NCBI RefSeq assembly: GCF_006385575.1
Contig: NZ_CP041040.1
Location: forward strand, 2,046,001 to 2,110,000
Source: Microbacterium foliorum
GTDB lineage: Bacteria; Actinomycetota; Actinomycetes; Actinomycetales; Microbacteriaceae
Reading direction: 5' to 3'
Length of the DNA: 64,000 nt
Shown: positions 34,283 through 45,610 of the stretch, one piece after another
Layout: the number at the start of each line of letters is the position of its first letter
How positions within the stretch are numbered: the stretch's first letter is position 1
Position numbers and translations under genes: made by a program
The notes under the pieces: generated by a model
What the model saw: the letters and a program-made list of their open reading frames with translations, nothing else
What the model was told of the DNA's origin: nothing
Database searches by the model: none

Positions 34283-35676
34283 CAGCCGGCCCCTTCGACG
34301 ACCGCCTGCCGCGGCGTGTGCTCCCGCGCACCCGGCCGCGCGTGACGTGGTGTCCAGATGCCGACCTCTGCGGGGTCGATCTCGCCGACCAACCTGTTGT
34401 GCCAGTCGATCGCGCTCTGATCCGTGAGGCTCGCGATCTGGTCGACGATCACCCGTGCGCGTTCGGCATCCGTCGTCGCGGCGACGAAGTCGGCGGAGAA
34501 GGCGGGCTCGAGCACATCGGCGCCTGCCGACCAGAGGGTGTCGGTCGACCACAGCGCATCGGCGAGTCGCTTGAGCACGCGGCGCTGCTCCTTGTAGACG
34601 CCCTTGCGGGCCTCGATCGTCACGATCGCCTGCCCCATGATGCCCTTGAGAACGGCGATCTCGGCCTCGATGACGCGCGGCACGACGACGTGCGCGTTGT
34701 AGCGCACGAGGGCCGGGCCGGCATACGCCTCGCGCGTGGCCGATACGGCTGCGCGCGCGAAGCGACCGATGAAGTCACTCGTGAGGTTCTTGAGCCGAGC
34801 GAGATCCCGACGAGACCGGTCGAACGACTGCAGCCACATCGGCTGAGACGACAGACGGTAGAGAGCATCGGCGAGCTCATCGCGCGTGAAGTCGTATCCC
34901 ACCCACTGCTGGATGCGGTCGATCAGCGCCTCGTGCGCCTGCGGGTCGGCGAGCTGGGAGACGTCGACGTAGCCGTTGAGGATCGCATCCTCGAAGTCGT
35001 GCACGGAATAGCCGATGTCGTCGGAGAGATCCATGATCTCCGCCTCGATACAGCGCCGCCGCCCCGGGACACCGTCGCGCATCCAGCGGAACACGGCTTC
35101 GTCTTCGGGATACACGCCGAACTTGAGGCGTCCGCCCGGATCGGGCACCGGGCTGTCGACGGTCCACGGGTACTTGCACGTCGCGTCGAGGCTGGCCCTG
35201 GTGAGGTTGAGGCCGACCGACTGACCGTTGTCATCGATGGCCTTGGCCTCGAGCCGCGTCAGGATGCGCAGGGACTGCGCGTTGCCTTCGAAGCCGCCGA
35301 TCGGCTCTGCCCACTCGTTGAGCGCACGCTCGCCGTTGTGACCGAACGGAGGGTGCCCGAGGTCATGGCTGAGACAGGCGGTGTCGACGACATCGGCCGA
35401 GACACCGAGCGCGGTCGCGAGTTCGCGTCCCACCTGAGCGACCTCGAGCGAGTGAGTCAGGCGGTTGCGGGCGAAGTCCGCCGTGCTCGCCGGGCTGAGC
35501 ACCTGCGTCTTGGCCGCCAGGCGTCGAAGAGCCGCGGAGTGCAGCACGCGCGCGCGATCGCGGGCGAAGTCGTCGCGTTCGGATCGATGGGTCTCGGCGA
35601 AGAATCGCTCGGCGTCGCGCGGGTCGTATCCGTCCGAGCGACCGCGCGCCGGGTATGCCTGAGGATCAGCCGCCAC
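34282..35676 (-). CDS. dgt: deoxyguanosinetriphosphate triphosphohydrolase family protein
   Basis: Hydrolyses dNTPs to nucleoside and triphosphate. The 464 residues carry the HD-domain metal ligands: His in [17 protein letters not shown], the HD pair in [16 protein letters not shown], and a later [15 protein letters not shown] with Asp. The N-terminal [28 protein letters not shown] is the typical dGTPase opening. The GTG start overlaps dusB by 11 bases; the stop overlaps dnaG by one. Confidence 0.94.
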   Translation of the reverse strand: MAADPQAYPARGRSDGYDPRDAERFFAETHRSERDDFARDRARVLHSAALRRLAAKTQVLSPASTADFARNRLTHSLEVAQVGRELATALGVSADVVDTACLSHDLGHPPFGHNGERALNEWAEPIGGFEGNAQSLRILTRLEAKAIDDNGQSVGLNLTRASLDATCKYPWTVDSPVPDPGGRLKFGVYPEDEAVFRWMRDGVPGRRRCIEAEIMDLSDDIGYSVHDFEDAILNGYVDVSQLADPQAHEALIDRIQQWVGYDFTRDELADALYRLSSQPMWLQSFDRSRRDLARLKNLTSDFIGRFARAAVSATREAYAGPALVRYNAHVVVPRVIEAEIAVLKGIMGQAIVTIEARKGVYKEQRRVLKRLADALWSTDTLWSAGADVLEPAFSADFVAATTDAERARVIVDQIASLTDQSAIDWHNRLVGEIDPAEVGIWTPRHARPGAREHTPRQAVVEGAG

Positions 35677-36820
35677 TGTTCTCGATCTCCGCCCCTCGCA
35701 TCATCTCGGATGCCGATGCCGCGAGCTCGCGCGACTCCAGCCATTTGTCCGGCAGCGCCGGTCGCTTCGGACGTCCGGATCGACCGCGCTGACCTTCGGC
35801 ATCCGCACCGGGATAGGGAGCCGTGTGATCGAGCTGACCGAGCAGTTCGTCGATCTCAGCGAGGCTCGATGCGGTCGCGAGTCCGGTGCGGATGTCGCCG
35901 CCGACCGGGTAGCCCTTGAAGTACCAGGCGACGTGCTTGCGCACATCGCGGCATCCGCGATCCTCGTCTTCGAAGAACTCGACCAGCAGTTCGGCATGAC
36001 GACGGAAGGCGTCCGCCACGAAACCGAGAGTCGCATTGACCGGGTGGGATTCGGCGCCGAACGCCGCGGCGAGCTCGCCGAAGAGCCACGGGCGACCGAG
36101 GCACCCGCGTCCGACGACCACGCCGTCGCAGTCGGTCTGCTGCATCATGCGCACGGCGTCGTCGGCCGACCAGATGTCGCCGTTGCCGAGCACCGGGACG
36201 CTCGTGACCGCCTGCTTGAGCTCGCCGATGGCGTTCCAGTCGGCGAAGCCGGAGTAGAACTCGCTCGCCGTGCGCGCGTGCAGCGCGATCGCCGAGACAC
36301 CTGCGTCTTCGGCGGCGCGACCCGCATCCAGGTAGGTCAGGTGGTCGGGATCGATGCCCTTGCGCATCTTGATGGTCAGCGGCACGTCGCCCGCTGCCTT
36401 GACCGCCTGAGTGACGATCTGCGAGAACAGCGTGCTCTTCCACGGCAGGGCTGCTCCCCCGCCCTTGCGGGTGACCTTGGGCACCGGGCAGCCGAAGTTC
36501 AGATCGATGTGGTCGGCGTGGTCTTCGGCGACGATGATGCGGACGGCCTCAGAAATCGTGTGCGGGTCGACGCCGTAGAGCTGGATCGACCGCGGAGTCT
36601 CGGACTCGTGGTGGCGGATAAGTCGCATCGTCGTCTCGTTGCGCTCGACCAGCGCCCGCGACGTGATCATCTCGCTCACATACAGCCCTGCGCCGTACTC
36701 GCGGCAGAGGCGACGGAAAGCGGTGTTGGTGATGCCCGCCATGGGTGCGAGCACGACCGGTACGTCGAGTGCGATCGGACCGATGTTGAGGGTGCGAGCG
36801 GAGGCGGTGGCGAGAGTCAT
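35666..36820 (-). CDS. dusB: tRNA-dihydrouridine synthase
   Basis: FMN enzyme reducing uridines in tRNA D-loops. The 384-residue protein has the TIM-barrel opening VVLAPMAGITNTAFRRLCREYGAGLYVSEMI, the active-site Cys in LNFGCPVPKVTRKGGGAAL, the FMN-binding PLTIKMRKGID, and GNGDIWSADDA. An SD of GGGAGG sits directly before the ATG. It is the first gene of the dusB-dgt-dnaG operon and divergent from the glutathione peroxidase gene. The assignment to the B type is by general likeness. Confidence 0.93.
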   Translation of the reverse strand: MTLATASARTLNIGPIALDVPVVLAPMAGITNTAFRRLCREYGAGLYVSEMITSRALVERNETTMRLIRHHESETPRSIQLYGVDPHTISEAVRIIVAEDHADHIDLNFGCPVPKVTRKGGGAALPWKSTLFSQIVTQAVKAAGDVPLTIKMRKGIDPDHLTYLDAGRAAEDAGVSAIALHARTASEFYSGFADWNAIGELKQAVTSVPVLGNGDIWSADDAVRMMQQTDCDGVVVGRGCLGRPWLFGELAAAFGAESHPVNATLGFVADAFRRHAELLVEFFEDEDRGCRDVRKHVAWYFKGYPVGGDIRTGLATASSLAEIDELLGQLDHTAPYPGADAEGQRGRSGRPKRPALPDKWLESRELAASASEMMRGAEIENSGG

Positions 36821-36867
36821 GGCCCTCCCATTCTCCCAGACACGGAGCCGGTATCGGCGCATCGACC

Positions 36868-36873
36868 TAAGCT
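36868..36873 (+). promoter_or_regulatory. -10 of leaderless glutathione peroxidase gene
   Basis: TAAGCT, six bases (GTGAAT) and then ATG 36880. The spacing argues for initiation at the ATG rather than at the GTG at 36874, which would lie in the spacer of the promoter. Confidence 0.6.
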
Positions 36874-36879
36874 GTGAAT

Positions 36880-37374
36880 ATGACCGATCCCGCAGTGCGC
36901 TCCATCCCCTTCACAGACGCCGACGGCAACGAGAAGACGATCGACGATCTCGGTGCCGACGTCGTACTCGTGGTCAACGTCGCGTCGAAGTGCGGCCTCA
37001 CCCCGCAGTACGAGCAGCTCGAAGAACTGCAGCGTCTGTACGGCGATCGCGGGTTCAGCGTCGTCGGATTCCCCTGCAACCAGTTCTTCGGTCAGGAGCC
37101 GGGTTCGGTCGATCAGATCATGGAGTTCTGCTCCACCACCTACGGCGTGACCTTCCCCATCAACGACAAGGTGAAGGTCAACGGCAAGAACGCCACCGAG
37201 CTCTACAAGACGTTGAAAGAGACGCCGGATGCCGGTGGCAAGGCCGGCCGCGTCGAGTGGAACTTCGAGAAGTTCCTCGTGCTGCCGGATGGCGAGGTCG
37301 TGCGCTTCCGCCCGAAGCAGAAGCCGAACGACCCCGAGATCGTCGCAGCGATCGAGGGCGCGCTGACTCGCTAG
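36880..37374 (+). CDS. glutathione peroxidase family (thiol peroxidase)
   Basis: A 164-residue peroxidase of the thioredoxin fold. The active-site Cys is C38 in NVASKCGLTPQY (Cys, not selenocysteine), with GFPCNQFFGQEPG supplying the second Cys and Gln, and WNFEKFLV the conserved Trp/Asn. Actinobacteria generally lack glutathione, so the reductant is more likely thioredoxin or mycothiol. The ATG start is fixed by the promoter spacing. Confidence 0.92.
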   Translation: MTDPAVRSIPFTDADGNEKTIDDLGADVVLVVNVASKCGLTPQYEQLEELQRLYGDRGFSVVGFPCNQFFGQEPGSVDQIMEFCSTTYGVTFPINDKVKVNGKNATELYKTLKETPDAGGKAGRVEWNFEKFLVLPDGEVVRFRPKQKPNDPEIVAAIEGALTR

Positions 37375-37401
37375 AACGCCGCGTCGTCTCCGTCGGCTGG
37401 A

Positions 37402-37407
37402 TAGTGT
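37402..37407 (+). promoter_or_regulatory. -10 of leaderless phosphotransferase gene
   Basis: TAGTGT, six bases (CGGGGC) and ATG 37414. No Shine-Dalgarno is needed. Confidence 0.55.
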
Positions 37408-37413
37408 CGGGGC

Positions 37414-38187
37414 ATGGACGACGAGCAGACGCTGTCCGGCGGGAATGCGAGCGGCACCGTCATCCGAATCGGCGATACCGTCCGCAAGCAGTGGGCCGCC
37501 TCGACGCCGAGCGTTCATGCCTTCATGTCGCATGTGCGCGCACGCGGTGTCGATGTTCCGACACCGCGCGGTCAGGACGAGCGACGACGACAGCGCATCG
37601 AGTTCGTACCGGGGCCTGTCGCGGTCGACGTCGAGCCTCTGACCGCAGACGGATTGCGACGCGTCGGCGCGATCGTGCGGGCGATACACGACGCGAGCGA
37701 GACGTTCTCTCCTTCGGCTGATGCGCTCTGGGATACTGCCATCCCTGCGCCGGGTGCGGAGATCATCTGTCACAACGACCTCGCGCCGTGGAACCTCGTC
37801 ATCGGAGACCGATGGGTCTTCATCGACTGGGATGCCGCGGCACCGAGCACCCGTCTCTGGGATCTCGCCTATGCGGCTCAGACGTTCACGCTCTCGGCCG
37901 TCGAGGTCGCCCCGGAGGTCGCCGCCGAGGGCCTTCGAGCCTTCGTCGACGGTTACGGCGCCTCGGGCGAGCTCAGGACCCGGCTGCCCGCGATGATGCA
38001 CCGACGCGCCGCGGCGATGCTCGAGCTGCTCACCACCGCGCATGCACACGGCCGCGAGCCGTGGTCATCCATGTTCGCGGATGGCCACGGCTCGCACTGG
38101 TCTGCAGTCGTCGGCTACGTCGGCACGAATCAGCAGACCTGGTACGACGCGTTGACCGCGCTCGCTCCGGCGGAGCCTGACCGCTAG
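37414..38187 (+). CDS. aminoglycoside phosphotransferase (APH) family kinase
   Basis: A 257-residue APH-fold protein. The catalytic loop is ICHNDLAPWNLV, with His120 and Asp122, and the metal-binding segment is FIDWDAAAPS with Asp138, so kinase chemistry should be intact. The N-terminal lobe is short (a VIRIGDTVRKQW strand with the ATP-binding Lys). The substrate is unknown; small-molecule kinases of this family include antibiotic-inactivating and housekeeping enzymes, and nothing here points to resistance. It meets the FrnE gene with a four-base overlap of stops. Confidence 0.82.
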   Translation: MDDEQTLSGGNASGTVIRIGDTVRKQWAASTPSVHAFMSHVRARGVDVPTPRGQDERRRQRIEFVPGPVAVDVEPLTADGLRRVGAIVRAIHDASETFSPSADALWDTAIPAPGAEIICHNDLAPWNLVIGDRWVFIDWDAAAPSTRLWDLAYAAQTFTLSAVEVAPEVAAEGLRAFVDGYGASGELRTRLPAMMHRRAAAMLELLTTAHAHGREPWSSMFADGHGSHWSAVVGYVGTNQQTWYDALTALAPAEPDR

Positions 38188-38876
38188 ACCGCGGCGGTCT
38201 CGCTCTCGGCCTCTGTCTCGCCGCGCTTGGACCAGAGATCGCGCAGTACGTTCTCGAAAGCTGCGGGCGGCTGGGCGCCGCTGATGCCGTACTGCCCGTC
38301 GATCACGAAGAACGGAACGCCCTGGATGCCGTAGGCCTGGGCCTGCGCCTGATCCTGACGGACATCGGCCAGGTGGCGTGCCGAGACGAGAGCCTCACGC
38401 GTGTCGTCGGGGTTCAGCCCCACCTCGACCGCGAGCTCGACCAGGTCGTCGATGCGACCGACGTGCTTGCCCTCGGTGAAGTACGCGGACATGAGCCGCT
38501 CTTCCATCTCGTGCTGCACGCCCTGCTCCTTCGCGAAGTGCAGCAGCTCATGCGCCTTCACCGTGTTCGTGTGCTGCAGCAGGTCGAAGCGGTACTCGAG
38601 CCCGGCGTTCTCGGCGACACCGGTGACGTGCGAGAGCATCTGCTCGACCTGCTCACGAGGCATCCCCTTGTGACCGGCGAGGAAGTCGATCTCATCGCCG
38701 TCGAAGTCGACGGGAGTGTCGGGCGAGAGCTCGAACGAGTGGAAGGTGATGTTCACCTGCGGGGCGTCGTCGTCGCCGGCGACGGCTTCGAGTCCCTTCT
38801 CGAGGTTGCGCTTGCCGATGTAGCACCAGGGGCAGGCGATGTCGGACCAGATGTCAATCGAGATGGCTTCACTCAC
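38184..38876 (-). CDS. DsbA family oxidoreductase, FrnE-like
   Basis: A 230-residue thioredoxin-fold protein with an active-site CPWC at residues 15-18 (WSDIACPWCYIGKRNLEKGL). It has a helical insertion, and a cis-Pro near the C-terminus in GIQGVPFFVIDGQYGISGAQP. No signal peptide is present, so it is cytoplasmic like other FrnE-type proteins, which are thiol oxidoreductases or isomerases. GTG 38876 gives the normal start; a TTG four codons earlier is possible. The functional partner is unknown. Confidence 0.88.
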   Translation of the reverse strand: MSEAISIDIWSDIACPWCYIGKRNLEKGLEAVAGDDDAPQVNITFHSFELSPDTPVDFDGDEIDFLAGHKGMPREQVEQMLSHVTGVAENAGLEYRFDLLQHTNTVKAHELLHFAKEQGVQHEMEERLMSAYFTEGKHVGRIDDLVELAVEVGLNPDDTREALVSARHLADVRQDQAQAQAYGIQGVPFFVIDGQYGISGAQPPAAFENVLRDLWSKRGETEAESETAAV

Positions 38877-38917
38877 ACTGACATCCAACCGTATGCACCT
38901 ATGGGCTATTCCGTCGG

Positions 38918-38923
38918 TAGGAT
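38918..38923 (+). promoter_or_regulatory. -10 of leaderless P-loop gene
   Basis: TAGGAT, six bases (TCTCGG) and ATG 38930. The FrnE gene is divergent just upstream. Confidence 0.55.
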
Positions 38924-38929
38924 TCTCGG

Positions 38930-39544
38930 ATGCTCTCCGCCGCCGATCCGCTGCCGTTCAACCCCGAGAGGGTGCTGATCGCGGGTGTCACCGGATCGGG
39001 CAAGACGACGCTCGCGCGGCGCGTGGCTGAGCTCTGGGATCTGCGCCACGTCGAGATCGACGGCCTGTTCCACGGCGAGAACTGGACTCCACGCCCGTCC
39101 TTCCTCGATGACGTCCGCGCCTTCGCTGCCGAGGACCGCTGGGTCACCGAGTGGCAGTACACGAACAAGGGCACCGACGAGATCATGACGCCACGCGCCC
39201 AGCTGGCGATCTGGCTCGACTATCCGTGGTCCGTCGTGCGCACGCGTCTGCTGCGGCGCACTCTCAGCCGCAGCATCCTCCGCACGGAGATGTACAACGG
39301 CAATGTCGAGCAGCCCGTCTGGCAACTGCTGGCCACGCGCGATCCGGAACGCAACATCCTCTCCTGGCAGTCGAAGACGCGGACGTTCTGGCCGACTCGG
39401 ATGCCTGAGAAGCAGGGGCGGTTCCCCCACCTCACGATCGTGCGCCTGCGGCACCCCCGCGAGACGGAGAGTTGGCTGCGTGCTCAGGCGGAGGCGTCGG
39501 GCGTATCGATCGCCCCACCGAAGCGACGGTCACGCGACAGGTAG
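38930..39544 (+). CDS. P-loop NTPase, adenylate-kinase-like
   Basis: A 204-residue P-loop protein with Walker [10 protein letters not shown] at 19-27. The pattern that follows ([23 protein letters not shown] and RLRRTLSR-type Arg-rich lid) resembles the small AAA/topology-modulation (FlaR-like) kinases found beside many housekeeping genes. The substrate is unknown. The 61 bases at the 3' end overlap the end of uppS on the other strand, so the C-terminal residues (from [11 protein letters not shown]) are antisense to coding sequence. Confidence 0.8.
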   Translation: MLSAADPLPFNPERVLIAGVTGSGKTTLARRVAELWDLRHVEIDGLFHGENWTPRPSFLDDVRAFAAEDRWVTEWQYTNKGTDEIMTPRAQLAIWLDYPWSVVRTRLLRRTLSRSILRTEMYNGNVEQPVWQLLATRDPERNILSWQSKTRTFWPTRMPEKQGRFPHLTIVRLRHPRETESWLRAQAEASGVSIAPPKRRSRDR

Positions 39545-40287
39545 ACCTCGATGGCGCGCCACAGCTCCTCGCGCGAGAAGTCGGGCCAGAGCGTGTCGAG
39601 GAACACCATCTCGGCATACGCCGCCTGCCAGAGCAGGAAGTTGGACGTGCGCTGCTCGCCCGAGCTGCGCAGGAACAGGTCGACGTCCGGCATGTCCGGC
39701 ACGTAGAGGTTGCGGCGGATCATCTTCTCGCTGATCGCGTTCGGCTTGACCTTGCCGGCTGCCACGTCGGCGGCGATCGACCGCATCGCATCCACCAGCT
39801 CGACTCGCCCGCCGTAGTTCACGCACATGGTGAGCGTGAGCACGTCGTTGTCCTTCGTGAGCTGCTCGGCATATTGCAGCTCCGTGATGACGCTGCCCCA
39901 GAGACGCGGCTTACGGCCGGCCCAGCGGACGCGCACGCCCCACTCGTTGAGCTGGTCGCGTCGGCGATGCAGGACATCGCGGTTGTATCCCATGAGGAAG
40001 CGAACCTCGTCTGGAGAGCGCGCCCAGTTCTCGGTCGAGAACGCATAGACGGAGAGGTGCTTGACCCCCGCCTGGATCGCACCGGCGACGACGTCGAGAA
40101 GCACCTCCTCCCCTGCCTTGTGCCCTTCGACGCGGCTGAGACCCCGACGGTTGGCCCAGCGGCCGTTGCCGTCCATGACGATCGCGACGTGCTCAGGAAC
40201 CGATCGGAAGCTCGGCGGATAGACGCCCGTCCAGTCGAGCGGGCGATACGCCACGGCATCCTTGTGCGTGTAGGGCTTGGGACTCAC
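39484..40287 (-). CDS. uppS: isoprenyl transferase (cis-prenyl chain elongation)
   Basis: Makes undecaprenyl or related polyprenyl diphosphate for cell-wall synthesis. The 267 residues contain [24 protein letters not shown] with catalytic Asp39, [18 protein letters not shown], and [24 protein letters not shown] near the C-terminus. The GTG start overlaps the recO stop by four bases. The product chain length (long, or Z-farnesyl type) cannot be told from sequence alone. The 3' end overlaps the convergent P-loop gene. Confidence 0.94.
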   Translation of the reverse strand: MSPKPYTHKDAVAYRPLDWTGVYPPSFRSVPEHVAIVMDGNGRWANRRGLSRVEGHKAGEEVLLDVVAGAIQAGVKHLSVYAFSTENWARSPDEVRFLMGYNRDVLHRRRDQLNEWGVRVRWAGRKPRLWGSVITELQYAEQLTKDNDVLTLTMCVNYGGRVELVDAMRSIAADVAAGKVKPNAISEKMIRRNLYVPDMPDVDLFLRSSGEQRTSNFLLWQAAYAEMVFLDTLWPDFSREELWRAIEVYLSRDRRFGGAIDTPDASA

Positions 40288-41030
40288 CGTGCTCCTTCTC
40301 GGGGGATGTCGGCCACCAGGTGTTCGAGCGATCGGATGCCGCGCTCCAGGTGCCATTGGGCGTAGGCGGCGACGAGGCCGGATGCCGCGGCGTTGTCGGC
40401 GTGCGGAGCAGCGTCGATCGCCTCCCACTCACCGGACATGAGCGACCGCAGCAGCGACAGGGTCTTCTCTGCGACCTTCGGGCTGCCCGCCGGCGCACAG
40501 TTCGGGCACACGGCCCCGCCGAGCTGTCCGACGAAGTGCGCGTGGGGCCCAGGAGTGGCGCATCGCGCGCAGTCGCCGAGCGACGGAGCCCACCCGGACA
40601 GCGCCATGACGCGCAGCAGATAGGAGTCGAGGATGCTGCGGGGCGAATGCTCGCCCCGAGACAGCGCACGCAGTCCACCCACCAGCAACAGGTACTGGTC
40701 GGGCGTCGCCTCGGAATCGCTGAGCCGGTCAGCCGTCTCGACCATCGCATTGGCCGAGGTGAATCGGTCGTAGTGCGCCGCGATGTCGGATCCGTACGAC
40801 CCGAGCGACTCTGCCTGCTGCACGATGTCGAGAGAGCGCCCCTGATACAGCTGGACATCGGCGACCATGAACGGCTCGAGCCGCGAGCCGAACTTCGACG
40901 ACGTGCGTCGCACGCCCTTGGCGACCGCGCGGATCTTGCCGTGCCGCCGAGAGAGCATCGTGACGATGCGATCGGCCTCACCCAGCTTGTGGGTGCGCAG
41001 GATCACCGCTTCATCTCGGTAAGTGGGCAC
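40284..41030 (-). CDS. recO: DNA repair protein RecO
   Basis: Recombination mediator acting with RecR and RecF. The 248 residues show the N-terminal OB-fold opening [29 protein letters not shown] and a helical domain with a zinc site formed by CARCATP and CPNC. The start is GTG 41030, supported by a GATAAT hexamer six bases upstream on the minus strand. The frame is open well upstream with shadow sequence, antisense to the TRIC gene. Confidence 0.93.
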   Translation of the reverse strand: MPTYRDEAVILRTHKLGEADRIVTMLSRRHGKIRAVAKGVRRTSSKFGSRLEPFMVADVQLYQGRSLDIVQQAESLGSYGSDIAAHYDRFTSANAMVETADRLSDSEATPDQYLLLVGGLRALSRGEHSPRSILDSYLLRVMALSGWAPSLGDCARCATPGPHAHFVGQLGGAVCPNCAPAGSPKVAEKTLSLLRSLMSGEWEAIDAAPHADNAAASGLVAAYAQWHLERGIRSLEHLVADIPREGAR

Positions 41031-41036
41031 CGTTCG

Positions 41037-41058
41037 ATTATCCTCCGTGCGGGAGAAT
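41037..41058. promoter_or_regulatory. back-to-back leaderless promoters of recO and the TRIC gene
   Basis: GATAAT on the minus strand (41037-41042) precedes the recO GTG at 41030 by six bases. GAGAAT on the plus strand (41053-41058) precedes the TRIC GTG at 41065 by six bases. Start codons are 34 bases apart, so the two promoters overlap. The plus-strand hexamer is weaker. Confidence 0.5.
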
Positions 41059-41064
41059 AGAGGC

Positions 41065-41760
41065 GTGACCGAACCGCTCTTCATCATTCCGCTCTGGGCG
41101 GACCTGCTCGGCGTCGGTCTCGGAGGTGTCCAGGGCGCGATGTTCGCCTCGGGATTCCAGGGCCAGCGACGCCTCGACTGGCTCGGTGTCGCGATCATCG
41201 GCATCATGATCGGCATGGGCGGCGGCCTCATCCGCGACATCCTGCTCGGGCAGACCCCGGCCACGCTGCAGAACCAGTGGTATCTGGTCACCGCGGGCGG
41301 CGCAGCTCTCTTGGGAATGCTGCTGGCGGGACTCTTCAGCCGCCTGAACACGGCGATCGTCGTGCTCGACGCCGTGGTGATCGGTATGTTCGGCGCCTTC
41401 GGCACCAGTAAGGCGCTCGCCTTCGGCATCCCCGAAGTTCCCGCCGTCTTCATCGGCGTATGCGCGGCCGTCGGCGGCAGCGTGCTCCGTGACATGCTCA
41501 TGGGACTGCCGACCGCGATCATGCACGTCGGCTCGCTCTATGCGGTCGCCGCCGGCGCCGGCTGCACGTTCATCGTGATCGCCGTGGCGCTGGGCATGCC
41601 CATCACGATCGCCGCCGTGGTCGGCATCGCCGTCACCACCGTGATCCGCATCCTCGCCGTCACCTTCGATGTCTCGCTCCCCGAGCAGCGCCGCATCTAC
41701 CGCCGCAAGGTGGCTGCCGAGACCGGTGTGATCCCGATCATCAAGCCCAGCGCGGAGTGA
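41065..41760 (+). CDS. trimeric intracellular cation channel (TRIC) family protein
   Basis: A 231-residue membrane protein with about seven helices in two repeated bundles. The [10 protein letters not shown] and [11 protein letters not shown] motifs, each a glycine pair before an Arg-Asp, are the TRIC hallmarks and repeat at about 54-63 and 141-151. Prokaryotic TRICs conduct cations. The GTG start follows a promoter hexamer by six bases. A terminator hairpin follows at 41795-41832. Confidence 0.88.
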   Translation: MTEPLFIIPLWADLLGVGLGGVQGAMFASGFQGQRRLDWLGVAIIGIMIGMGGGLIRDILLGQTPATLQNQWYLVTAGGAALLGMLLAGLFSRLNTAIVVLDAVVIGMFGAFGTSKALAFGIPEVPAVFIGVCAAVGGSVLRDMLMGLPTAIMHVGSLYAVAAGAGCTFIVIAVALGMPITIAAVVGIAVTTVIRILAVTFDVSLPEQRRIYRRKVAAETGVIPIIKPSAE

Positions 41761-41794
41761 GCGCAGCTGCTCGGCCCGTCGTGCCGTGGCAGAT

Positions 41795-41832
41795 GAACGC
41801 CCCGTCCGATGCTGAGATCGGCCGGGGCGTTC
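41795..41832. terminator. bidirectional hairpin between TRIC gene and leuA
   Basis: GAACGCCCC and GGGGCGTTC form the base of a stem of about 16 pairs (one mismatch) around a GCTGAG loop. It lies between two convergent genes, so it can serve both. Confidence 0.65.
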
Positions 41833-41845
41833 GTGCACACCGAGG

Positions 41846-43732
<1,887 letters not shown>

Positions 43733-43797
43733 GCAGGGATGCGGAAGCCGTCTGACTCGCCGCTGAGACGATCGACCGGCCCGAGACACTGTCAGGC

Positions 43798-44162
43798 ATG
43801 AGCACATCGCGCAGTCGCATGCTTCTCGCCGCAGCAGCCCTCCTGGGCGTGCTCGGTCTCGCCGCGTGTTCCACAAGCGGTACACCGTCACCGACCCGCC
43901 CATCATGCTCGCGCTCTACGATCCCGTCCGGCCGGAGGACCCAGCAGGCGGTGTCGACGGCACGAGCTCCGAGGCAGATCTCACCCGCGTGCAGGACGAG
44001 CTCTCGGCCTCGTTGGGCCTCGATGCCCTCTCGCTCTGGATCGAGCGTGGCTATGTCTGGGTGAATGTCGTCTGGGATGACGGCACGCTGCAGGATGCGG
44101 TCGATCAGGCGTACGGCCACGGAGTCGTCATCGTGACGTCAGCGCTGCGCGAGATCGACTAG
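43798..44162 (+). pseudogene. small lipoprotein with apparent frameshift
   Basis: The first frame starts MSTSRSRMLLAAAALLGVLG and ends in a lipobox LAAC near residue 23, a clear lipoprotein signal. From about 43880-43905 the sensible sequence (PPIMLALYDPVRPEDPAGG and onward to SALREID at 44162) is in another frame, as if one base were missing around the CCGACCCGCCC stretch. Restored, it would be a lipoprotein of about 121 residues with an acidic domain of unknown function. A sequencing error or a genuine mutation are both possible. It ends with a four-base overlap with the convergent oxidoreductase gene. Confidence 0.6.
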
Positions 44163-45109
44163 GACGACGGGATGAGCGCGAGCTTGCCGCCGGGGTGGCC
44201 GCCGGCGAGCAGCGAGAGCGCGGCAGGCGCGTCTTCCAGCGGGAAGGTGCGGGCGACCGGAACGACGAGGTCTCCATTCTGTGCGAGCGCGATGAGCTCA
44301 CCACGAACACCGTCGCGGAAGCGGGCGCTCGCGGGCATCGAACCGGCTATCGCGAGGATGCCGTCGGAGTCTGCCCTCGCGGAGGCGGCGATCGTGACGA
44401 TCCGCGAGCGGTCCCCGACGAGCCCCAGAGAGACATCGATGGCCTCCTGCGTGCCGACGGCGTCGAGGGCAGCCGACACGCCTGCCGCTCCGGCAGCCTC
44501 TCTGACCCGCTCAGTCAGACCGGGACCGTAAGCCACGGGGACTCCCCCGAATCGACGGACGACATCGAAACGCTCAGCACTCGCCGTGCCGATCACCCGG
44601 ATTCCTCTCAGGGCGGCCTGCTGCAGCAGGCTCACGCCGACCGCGCCTGATGCGCCGTGCAGCAGGATCGTCTCGCCAGGTGCAGCGCCGGTGACCCAGA
44701 GCATCTCAGCCGCCGTGGTGCCGGCCAACAGCAGGTTCGCCGCCTCCGGGTGCGAGAGGGTCGTCGGCTTCGCGAAGACCTTCTCGGCGGGGACGGTCAG
44801 CTCGGTCGCGTATCCCCCGCGGACGCGGAAGGCGATGACCTCGTCACCCACCGCCGCCTCACCGGATCCGACACGGGTGTCCGCCCCGATCGCGCTGATC
44901 CTGCCCGAGACCTCGTAGCCGATCGGCACCGGGAGCTGCGCCCCTGAGCGGGCCGAAGCGACATGCTTCGCGTCTGCCGGGTTCACACCGGCCGCGTGCA
45001 CCCGGATGGTGACCTCACCGCGGCCCGGTGGCGACACCTCGTGCTCGACGAACTCCCACGTGTCAGGGGCACCCCAGGATGATGCGATCCAGTGCTGTGC
45101 GAGTGTCAT
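44159..45109 (-). CDS. quinone oxidoreductase-like MDR family protein
   Basis: A 316-residue medium-chain reductase without structural zinc Cys residues. It has the GroES-like start (VTIRVHAAGVNPADAKHVA), GYEVSGRISAIG, and the NADPH-binding LLHGASGAVGVSLLQQAALRG. A quinone or enone reductase role is the family default; the substrate is unknown. The ATG is supported by a TAGAGT hexamer six bases upstream, predicting a leaderless mRNA. Confidence 0.86.
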   Translation of the reverse strand: MTLAQHWIASSWGAPDTWEFVEHEVSPPGRGEVTIRVHAAGVNPADAKHVASARSGAQLPVPIGYEVSGRISAIGADTRVGSGEAAVGDEVIAFRVRGGYATELTVPAEKVFAKPTTLSHPEAANLLLAGTTAAEMLWVTGAAPGETILLHGASGAVGVSLLQQAALRGIRVIGTASAERFDVVRRFGGVPVAYGPGLTERVREAAGAAGVSAALDAVGTQEAIDVSLGLVGDRSRIVTIAASARADSDGILAIAGSMPASARFRDGVRGELIALAQNGDLVVPVARTFPLEDAPAALSLLAGGHPGGKLALIPSS

Positions 45110-45115
45110 GCCGTG

Positions 45116-45121
45116 ACTCTA
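45116..45121 (-). promoter_or_regulatory. -10 of leaderless MDR oxidoreductase gene
   Basis: TAGAGT on the minus strand, six bases (CACGGC) and ATG 45109. It sits just beyond the 3' end of the upstream I36-like gene, which would otherwise read through. Confidence 0.55.
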
Positions 45122-45124
45122 TCC

Positions 45125-45610
45125 TCAGAGCACGCAGCGGACGTTGGTCGAGGTTCCGTTGACATTGGTCCAGCCTCCCGCGGGAGCGGTGGCCAGCACT
45201 GTCGCGCCGTTGCGCGCCTGCGCGTATCCCCCCGACCGCGCGTCCGCCAGCGACCTCACCGAGAAGGATGTCGGGATCGGGAGGATTCCACACGTGCTCC
45301 AGCTCAACCGTGCTCCGGTGAGCGCCGTGCCGGTGTAAGCGCACACCAGACCCGTCGTGCAGCTGCCCACGGCGGCAATAGACACGGCGCGGACGTGAGC
45401 ACCGACGACGAGCTCCATGCCCAGCTCGGGCCAGACGGCGTGCCGCGAGTCGACGACGACTCCGCCGGGGACCTCTGCCATCACCTCGAGGATCAGCGGT
45501 GCGATGCGATCCCCGTCGTCCACCGCAGGGGCCGCGAACGCAGGACCCCCGAACATGAGGGCTCCGAGGAGGCCGGCGGCCACACCGAGGAGGATCCTCC
45601 GCGATCTCAT
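45125..45610 (-). CDS. secreted protein with peptidase inhibitor I36-like domain
   Basis: A 161-residue secreted protein with a Sec signal peptide (about 1-26, cleavage near GGPAFAAPA). The mature part begins with an acidic segment and ends with a compact domain containing four Cys (CTTGLVCAYTGTALTG, WSTCGILPIP and a final C) and several Ser/Gly turns, the pattern of peptidase inhibitor I36 and similar beta-rich actinobacterial proteins. The I36 match is by eye and modest. ATG overlaps the stop of the membrane protein by four bases, so it is the last gene of the sigma-factor operon. Confidence 0.65.
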   Translation of the reverse strand: MRSRRILLGVAAGLLGALMFGGPAFAAPAVDDGDRIAPLILEVMAEVPGGVVVDSRHAVWPELGMELVVGAHVRAVSIAAVGSCTTGLVCAYTGTALTGARLSWSTCGILPIPTSFSVRSLADARSGGYAQARNGATVLATAPAGGWTNVNGTSTNVRCVL

